Below are positions 58,893 through 64,000 of a stretch of DNA of 64,000 nucleotides, one piece after another. A program made the position numbers and the translations under genes. The notes under the pieces are model-generated. The model was given only the letters and a program-made list of their open reading frames with translations. It made no database searches and was not told the origin of the DNA. Positions within the stretch are counted from its first letter, which is position 1. Every line of letters starts with the position of its first letter. Origin of the DNA: Paucimonas lemoignei (GTDB taxonomy: Bacteria; Pseudomonadota; Gammaproteobacteria; Burkholderiales; Burkholderiaceae_D); NCBI RefSeq assembly GCF_004342585.1, contig NZ_SLZQ01000001.1:620001-684000 (forward strand), given 5' to 3'.

Positions 58893-59963
58893 TCAGGCCA
58901 GCGCCTTCACCACGGCGTCGCCCATCTGTTCGGTGCCGACCTTGGTGGTGCCTTCTTCGTAAATATCGCCGGTGCGCAAGCCCTGCGCCAGCACTTTCTT
59001 GACGGCGTTTTCGACGCGGTCGGCCTGCTCGGCCTTGTTCAACGAATAGCGCAGCATCATCGCCGCCGACAGGATAGTTGCCAGCGGATTGGCGATGCCC
59101 TTGCCGGCGATGTCCGGAGCCGAACCGTGCGAGGGCTCATACAAGCCCTTGTTGTTGGCATCCAGCGAAGCCGACGGCAGCATGCCGATCGAGCCGGTCA
59201 GCATGGCCGCGGCATCCGAAAGGATATCGCCGAACATGTTGCCAGTGACGATGACGTCGAATTTCTTCGGCGCGCGCACCAGCTGCATGGCAGCGTTGTC
59301 AACGTACATGTGGTCGAGTTCGACGTCCGGATATTCCTTGTGCACGTCGGTGACGATGTCTTTCCAGAACTGGAAGGTTTCCAGCACGTTGGCCTTGTCC
59401 ACGGAAGTCAGGCGCTTGCCACGCTTTTGCGCCGCCTGGAAAGCCACGTGGGCAATGCGGCGGATTTCCGGCTCTGAATAACGCATGGTGTCGAAACCTT
59501 CACGGCTACCCTTGAAGGGACCATCCGGGCATTCGCGCATGCCGCGCGGCTGGCCGAAGTAAATGTCGCCGGTCAGTTCGCGCACGATCAGGATATCCAG
59601 GCCGGACACCACTTCCGGCTTCAGCGTCGACGCGCCGGCCAACTCCGGGTACAGGATGGCCGGACGCAGGTTGGCGAACAGGTTCAAATTCTTGCGCAGA
59701 CCAAGAATGGCTTGTTCGGGGCGCAGCGGGCGGTCCAGCTTGTCGTACTTCCAGTCGCCGACCGCGCCGAACAGCACGGCGTCAGCTTCCAGCGCCAGCT
59801 TCAGCGTCGCTTCCGGCAGCGGATGGCCGCTCGCCTCGTAACCTGCACCGCCGACCGGCGCAGTTTCCATTTCAAAGGATTCGCCCAGGGCATTCAAGAC
59901 CTTGACGGCCTGGCCGATGATTTCGGGACCGATGCCGTCACCCGGCAAGACTGCGATTTTCAT
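58893..59963 (-). CDS. leuB: 3-isopropylmalate dehydrogenase
   Basis: The 356-residue enzyme oxidatively decarboxylates 3-isopropylmalate with NAD. Motifs: [12 protein letters not shown] at the N-terminus, the substrate-binding Arg in [22 protein letters not shown], and the metal-binding signature [16 protein letters not shown] (Asp residues). The NAD region includes [18 protein letters not shown]. It lies 136 bases after leuD and before asd. Confidence 0.97.
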   Translation of the reverse strand: MKIAVLPGDGIGPEIIGQAVKVLNALGESFEMETAPVGGAGYEASGHPLPEATLKLALEADAVLFGAVGDWKYDKLDRPLRPEQAILGLRKNLNLFANLRPAILYPELAGASTLKPEVVSGLDILIVRELTGDIYFGQPRGMRECPDGPFKGSREGFDTMRYSEPEIRRIAHVAFQAAQKRGKRLTSVDKANVLETFQFWKDIVTDVHKEYPDVELDHMYVDNAAMQLVRAPKKFDVIVTGNMFGDILSDAAAMLTGSIGMLPSASLDANNKGLYEPSHGSAPDIAGKGIANPLATILSAAMMLRYSLNKAEQADRVENAVKKVLAQGLRTGDIYEEGTTKVGTEQMGDAVVKALA

Positions 59964-60099
59964 TATGTTCTTTACTCCTTGAGGACAGCGTCAAGCCGGG
60001 CCGCGATGGCGCGGCGGCATTCTGTTCTCAACTGACTATAACTGGACAGGACTGCTAAGCGCGTAACGGTACGCTGTCCCCGACATTACTTAACTGAAA

Positions 60100-60747
60100 T
60101 CAGATCGTATTGGCCAGCCAGGGCTGCGAAGCCACATGACGGTCTTCGTAGGCACGGATCATGTCCGCCTTCTGCAAGGTCAGACCGATGTCATCGAGGC
60201 CGTTCAGCAGGCAGTACTTGCGGAAGGCATCCACGTCGAACGCATAGCTGGCACTGCCATTGGTCGTGCGCACGACTTGCTGCTCCAGGTCGATCACCAG
60301 GCGGTAGCCCGGGAAAGCCTTCACTTCGTTGAACAGCTGGTCCACCTGCTGCTCCGACAATACGATCGGCAGCAAGCCGTTCTTGAAGCAGTTGTTGAAG
60401 AAGATATCGGCGAAGCTTGGTGCGATCACGGCGCGGAAGCCATACTGCTGCAAGGCCCAGGGCGCATGTTCGCGCGACGAGCCGCAGCCGAAATTCTTGC
60501 GGGTCAGCAGAATCGACGCGCCCTGGTAACGCGGCTGGTTCAGCACGAAATCCGGGTTCAGCGGACGCTTGCTGTTGTCCATGCCCGGTTCGCCATGATC
60601 CAGGTAACGCCATTCATCGAACAGGTTCGGGCCGAAACCGCTGCGCTTGATCGACTTCAGGAATTGCTTCGGGATGATCGCATCGGTATCGACATTGGGG
60701 CGATCAAGCGGCGCCACCAGACCTTCGTGAACGGTGAATTTATCCAT
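60100..60747 (-). CDS. leuD: 3-isopropylmalate dehydratase small subunit
   Basis: The 215-residue swivel-domain subunit carries the signature [17 protein letters not shown] (about 85-100), which orients substrate in the aconitase-like active site formed with LeuC. It begins [27 protein letters not shown], the usual N-terminus. A small entericidin-like gene separates it from leuC. Confidence 0.96.
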   Translation of the reverse strand: MDKFTVHEGLVAPLDRPNVDTDAIIPKQFLKSIKRSGFGPNLFDEWRYLDHGEPGMDNSKRPLNPDFVLNQPRYQGASILLTRKNFGCGSSREHAPWALQQYGFRAVIAPSFADIFFNNCFKNGLLPIVLSEQQVDQLFNEVKAFPGYRLVIDLEQQVVRTTNGSASYAFDVDAFRKYCLLNGLDDIGLTLQKADMIRAYEDRHVASQPWLANTI

Positions 60748-60839
60748 TTTCTATCTCTGTATGCTTTGCGGTGCGCATTACGCAGTTTGCCTATGCGCCC
60801 ATGAATCTCTATCGGGAAGCCCTGCCCCCGTCGCCAGGA

Positions 60840-60962
60840 TTAACGCCTGGCCGCTTCTTCCATCTTGGAACCAACCTTTTGCACATCCTTGCCGAAGCCT
60901 TCCACGGTATGACAGGCATTCAGCAACATCACGGACAAGATCAGCAGAAAAACGTTTTTCAT
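60840..60962 (-). CDS. Entericidin-like small lipoprotein
   Basis: The 40-residue protein starts at ATG 60962 with GGGAG 8 bases upstream. It has a lipoprotein signal (MKNVFLLILSVMLLNAC, Cys at 17) and the entericidin-type mature part HTVEGFGKDVQKVGSKMEEAA, with Gly-X-Gly-X-Asp spacing and an amphipathic helix. The E. coli pair EcnA/EcnB is an antidote and toxin; single copies like this one are common and of uncertain role. It lies between leuC and leuD and is probably transcribed with them. Confidence 0.85.
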   Translation of the reverse strand: MKNVFLLILSVMLLNACHTVEGFGKDVQKVGSKMEEAARR

Positions 60963-61000
60963 TTTTTCTCCCTGTATTTTTCTCACTGTATGAGTCAAAC

Positions 61001-62404
61001 TCAGGCCAGCTTGCGCACGTCGACGAAATGGCCTTCGATGCCGGCAGCCGCGGCCATGGCCGGCGACACCAGATGGGTGCGGCCGCCCTGCCCCTGGCGC
61101 CCTTCGAAATTGCGGTTCGAGGTGGAGGCGCAGCGCTCGCCCGGCTCCAGGCGGTCGGCATTCATCGCCAGGCACATCGAGCAGCCCGGTTCGCGCCATT
61201 CGAAGCCGGCGTCTTTGAAGATCTTGTCCAAGCCTTCGCGCTCGGCCTGCTCCTTGACCAGGCCCGAGCCCGGCACCACCATCGCCAGCTTGACGTTGGA
61301 GGCGCGGAACTTGCCGCGCACGACGGCAGCAGCGGCGCGCAAGTCTTCGATGCGTGAATTGGTACAGGAACCGATGAAGACCTTGTCGATGCGAATATTC
61401 TCGATCGGCGTATTGGGTTTGAGATCCATATAAACCAGCGCCTTTTCCATGGCGTCGCGCTTGACCGGATCCTTTTCCTTGTCAGGATCGGGCACGCGGT
61501 CATCGACCGGCACCACCATTTCCGGCGAGGTGCCCCAGGTAACCTGCGGCTTGATCTCGGCGGCATTCAGAGTGACGACCATGTCGAATTTTGCGCCCGG
61601 GTCGGAATGCAGCGTGCGCCAGTACGCAACAGCGCTTTCCCAGTGCGGCCCGACCGGCGAGAACGGGCGGCCCTTGACGTAATTGATGGTAGTGTCGTCC
61701 ACGGCCACCATGCCGGCGCGCGCGCCTGCCTCGATGGCCATGTTACAGACCGTCATGCGACCTTCCATCGACAGCGAGCGGATGGCCGAGCCGGCGAATT
61801 CGATGGCGTAACCAGTACCGCCGGCGGTGCCGATCTTGCCGATCACGGCCAGCACGATATCCTTGGCGGTCACGCCTGCCGGCAATTGGCCGTCGACCTG
61901 GACCAGCATAGATTTGGATTTCTTGGCCAGCAGCGTTTGCGTAGCCAGCACATGCTCGACTTCGGAGGTGCCGATACCGTGCGCCAGTGCGCCGAACGCG
62001 CCGTGCGTGGAAGTGTGCGAGTCGCCGCAAACCACGGTCATGCCCGGCAGGGTCGCGCCTTGCTCAGGCCCGATCACGTGCACGATGCCCTGGCGCTTGT
62101 CGCGCATGCTGAAATAGGTCAGGCCGTATTCACCCGCGTTGGCGTCAAGCGTTTCGACTTGCAGGCGCGAGACCGGATCGGCGATGCCGTTGGCGCGGTC
62201 GGTGGTCGGCACGTTATGGTCAGCCACCACCAGGTTGGCGGAAACGCGCCACGGCTTGCGTCCGGCCAGCTTCAGGCCTTCGAAAGCCTGCGGGCTGGTA
62301 ACTTCATGCAGCAGGTGACGATCGATGTAAAGCAGCGTGGTGCCATCTTCGCCGGTATGAATGACGTGCGAATCCCAGAGTTTGTCGTAGAGCGTTTGAG
62401 CCAT
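61001..62404 (-). CDS. leuC: 3-isopropylmalate dehydratase large subunit
   Basis: The 467-residue aconitase-family subunit holds the [4Fe-4S] cluster: ligands in [14 protein letters not shown] (about 347) and GCSMCLAMN (about 408 and 411). The N-terminus [14 protein letters not shown] and [14 protein letters not shown] are characteristic. With LeuD it isomerises 2- to 3-isopropylmalate. It opens the leuC-ecn-leuD-leuB-asd series; ATG 62404 lies ~100 bases after the terminator at 62505-62536. Confidence 0.97.
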   Translation of the reverse strand: MAQTLYDKLWDSHVIHTGEDGTTLLYIDRHLLHEVTSPQAFEGLKLAGRKPWRVSANLVVADHNVPTTDRANGIADPVSRLQVETLDANAGEYGLTYFSMRDKRQGIVHVIGPEQGATLPGMTVVCGDSHTSTHGAFGALAHGIGTSEVEHVLATQTLLAKKSKSMLVQVDGQLPAGVTAKDIVLAVIGKIGTAGGTGYAIEFAGSAIRSLSMEGRMTVCNMAIEAGARAGMVAVDDTTINYVKGRPFSPVGPHWESAVAYWRTLHSDPGAKFDMVVTLNAAEIKPQVTWGTSPEMVVPVDDRVPDPDKEKDPVKRDAMEKALVYMDLKPNTPIENIRIDKVFIGSCTNSRIEDLRAAAAVVRGKFRASNVKLAMVVPGSGLVKEQAEREGLDKIFKDAGFEWREPGCSMCLAMNADRLEPGERCASTSNRNFEGRQGQGGRTHLVSPAMAAAAGIEGHFVDVRKLA

Positions 62405-62504
62405 GTTTCGGGTGGGTGCGTTATGCGCAGAATCAGGAAAACAGCGTTCGATTATGCCATATTTGCGCGCTGCTAACGCAAAACCGCGCCTTGAATACCC
62501 TATG

Positions 62505-62536
62505 AAAAAAGCCCGCGGAACTTCAGGCGGGCTTTT
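62505..62536. terminator. Bidirectional intrinsic terminator before leuC
   Basis: AAAAAAGCCCGC (62505-62516), 9-base loop, GCGGGCTTTTT (62526-62536). The U-tract forms on the minus strand after the M48 protease gene (stop 62577); the T-run on the other side makes it active in both directions. Confidence 0.88.
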
Positions 62537-62576
62537 TGAGCTTGTCTCACACCTCGCGGTGCAATTTTGTTAATGA

Positions 62577-63407
62577 TTATTTTCTGCGGTTTTGTTCGTA
62601 CAGCGGCATGACACGCTGCGAGTACACCGTCAGATCCGACATGCGGTCTTCGCGCGAAGGATGGGTCGAGAGGAACTTGATCGGTTCGCCGCCAGCCACC
62701 TGCCCCATTTTCTGCCAGAGCGTGATTGTAGCGCGTGGATCGTAGCCGGCTCTAGCGGCAAGTTCGACGCCGATGCGATCGGCTTCCGTCTCGTGGCGGC
62801 GCGAGTTGGGCAAGCCGAGCAAGCCCATGTAGGCGTATTCCATGCCCTTTTGCGCGACGTCGCCGACCCCGGTGACTGCGGCCAGAATCGAGATGCCGGC
62901 ACCGGCAACGGCTTGCTCGGATGCCCGTTCGCGCGCGTGCTCACGCAGGGCATGCGCCATTTCATGACCGATTACCGCCGCCAGCTCGTCATCGCTGGCC
63001 TGAAGCGACTGGATCAAGCCGGTGTACACGGCAATTTTCCCGCCCGGCATGCACCACGCATTGACTTCAGGCGAGGTAATGACATTGACTTCCCAATCCC
63101 AATTACGCGCTTCCGGGCGAAATGCCGGAGTCTGGGCAATCAGGCGGTTCGCGATGGCGCGTACGCGGCTCACCTGCGACGAATCACGGTTCAGCGTTCC
63201 CTTGCTGCGCTCCTCGGCAATCAGCTTGGCATACGTCTGGCTGGAAGCGGCATCGATATCCTGGGAGGAGACCGCCATCATTTGCTTGCGATCAACGCTG
63301 ACTACGCCGCTCTGGGTAGTCTGCACGGTCTCGCAAGAAGTAAGAGACAGCCCGGTCAGAATGATAAACAGGCTCTTTACAAGGGATTGCCGGAGACGGA
63401 TCTGCAT
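62577..63407 (-). CDS. M48 family metalloprotease, lipoprotein
   Basis: The 276-residue protein has a lipoprotein signal peptide (lipobox LTSC, Cys25) and a zinc metalloprotease domain with HEMAH (148-152) and the third-ligand motif HETEAD (205-210). It resembles Loi P/YcaL-type periplasmic proteases, which degrade misfolded outer-membrane proteins; BepA-type TPR repeats are absent. The start ATG 63407 follows ACGAGGTG; a longer frame of 39 residues overlaps the MFS gene and is not family-like. The start lies 31 bases inside the upstream MFS gene. Confidence 0.92.
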   Translation of the reverse strand: MQIRLRQSLVKSLFIILTGLSLTSCETVQTTQSGVVSVDRKQMMAVSSQDIDAASSQTYAKLIAEERSKGTLNRDSSQVSRVRAIANRLIAQTPAFRPEARNWDWEVNVITSPEVNAWCMPGGKIAVYTGLIQSLQASDDELAAVIGHEMAHALREHARERASEQAVAGAGISILAAVTGVGDVAQKGMEYAYMGLLGLPNSRRHETEADRIGVELAARAGYDPRATITLWQKMGQVAGGEPIKFLSTHPSREDRMSDLTVYSQRVMPLYEQNRRK

Positions 63408-64000
63408 CGTGACACCTCGTCGTTTGCCATCCAAGAATAGGAGAATTTTGCACAAACTGCACCGCCGATTGCAAACATTGCAGCTATCCAATACACCGAG
63501 GCGGCGCCGAATCTTTCCCAGCAAAATCCCAGCAGCAAGCCGCCCAGGCTACCGCCCAGGCCATACGAGACGCTGGTATACAAGGCTTGCCCACGGGCTT
63601 GCAACGGGCCGGCAAACCAGCACTGGAGCGTGGCTACCGCAGCGGCATGATGGATACCGAACGTAGCCGCATGCAGAATTTGTGCCACAACCAAGACGAT
63701 CAATGACTCGGCCAATCCAGCGATCAAACCGAAGCGCAGCGCCGCCAGCAACAGGCTGGCGAGCATCAGGTTTTGCACGCCGAACCGTGCGAAAGCCGGA
63801 GCCTGAAAATAGAAAAACACGATTTCCGCCACGACTCCGAGCGCCCACATCATGCCGATCACGCCCGTGCCGTAGCCCAAGCGCTCAAGATACAGCGAAT
63901 AGAACACGTACAAGGCGGCATGCGCGGCAAGCATGAGAAAAGCCGAGGCAAAGAATGCCTGCACTTCGCGCCGCCTCAGTATTTGCTTGATCGAGGCTAC
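63377..64000 (-). CDS. Partial MFS transporter (C-terminal part; 5' end outside window)
   Basis: The frame is open from the window edge (64000) to the TAA at 63377, about 207 residues. It shows six hydrophobic segments, the second half of an MFS transporter, with YSLYLERLGYGTGVIGMMWALGVVAE (read here as GYGTGVIGMMWALG) and GQALYTSVSYGLGGSLGGLL. This pattern resembles the HcaT/phenylpropionate-transporter-like MFS group; substrate is unknown. Its end overlaps the start of the M48 protease gene. Confidence 0.85.
   Translation of the reverse strand, partial: VASIKQILRRREVQAFFASAFLMLAAHAALYVFYSLYLERLGYGTGVIGMMWALGVVAEIVFFYFQAPAFARFGVQNLMLASLLLAALRFGLIAGLAESLIVLVVAQILHAATFGIHHAAAVATLQCWFAGPLQARGQALYTSVSYGLGGSLGGLLLGFCWERFGAASVYWIAAMFAIGGAVCAKFSYSWMANDEVSRCRSVSGNPL

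Overview
The window is a stretch of chromosome from a betaproteobacterium of the order Burkholderiales, most likely family Oxalobacteraceae (Herminiimonas/Collimonas/Janthinobacterium type). This is inferred from gene order and protein character: tpiA-secG-tRNA-Leu-nuoA..N-DUF2818-Nudix, pnp/rpsO, ilvBNC with pssA-leuA, and the long leuC-leuD-leuB-asd-fimV-truA-trpF-trpB-trpA-accD-folC-SPOR-cvpA-purF run are typical of that group. Coding density is high, third codon positions are GC-rich, and most genes lie on the minus strand. No IS element, prophage, CRISPR array or rRNA was seen.

Region by region. 1-4759: a cut-off membrane/coiled-coil gene, then a lysophospholipid-remodelling pair (LplT-like flippase fused to an acyltransferase, and Aas). 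4760-9579: a small accessory block with a ceramidase-like membrane protein, an XRE-type regulator, a two-gene secreted-protein operon ending in DUF2145, and a purine permease. 9580-10541: a low-density stretch that holds the remains of an MBL-fold hydrolase gene which has lost its catalytic middle. 10542-26126: Nudix hydrolase, DUF2818 and the complete 14-gene complex I operon nuoA-N. 26205-31582: tRNA-Leu(GAG), secG, tpiA, quinone oxidoreductase, pnp and rpsO, with clear promoters and terminators. 31624-39574: a lipoprotein, leuA, pssA, a small lipoprotein, a SIMPL-domain protein and ilvC-ilvN-ilvB, with a long ilvB leader that contains an intrinsic terminator. 39739-43771: an ECF sigma factor translationally coupled to DUF3619 and DUF3106 genes, then an RDD protein, a membrane-anchored lipase-like hydrolase and a LOG-family phosphoribohydrolase. 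43784-62404: a Cys/Met-metabolism PLP enzyme and the purF...leuC supercluster. 62505-64000: an M48 lipoprotein protease and the C-terminal part of an MFS transporter cut by the window edge.

Functionally the window joins respiration (complex I), branched-chain amino acid synthesis (ilvBNC, leuA, leuBCD), tryptophan (trpFBA), aspartate-family (asd), purine (purF) and fatty acid/phospholipid metabolism (accD, pssA, aas, lplT-plsC). The least understood parts are the XRE/secreted protein/DUF2145 cassette with an inverted-repeat candidate operator (5966-8238), the ECF sigma-DUF3619-DUF3106-RDD cassette (39739-42010), the ilvB leader (39209-39574) and a U-tract hairpin at the predicted 5' end of the rpsO transcript (31523-31546). 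No wholly new system can be claimed from sequence alone.
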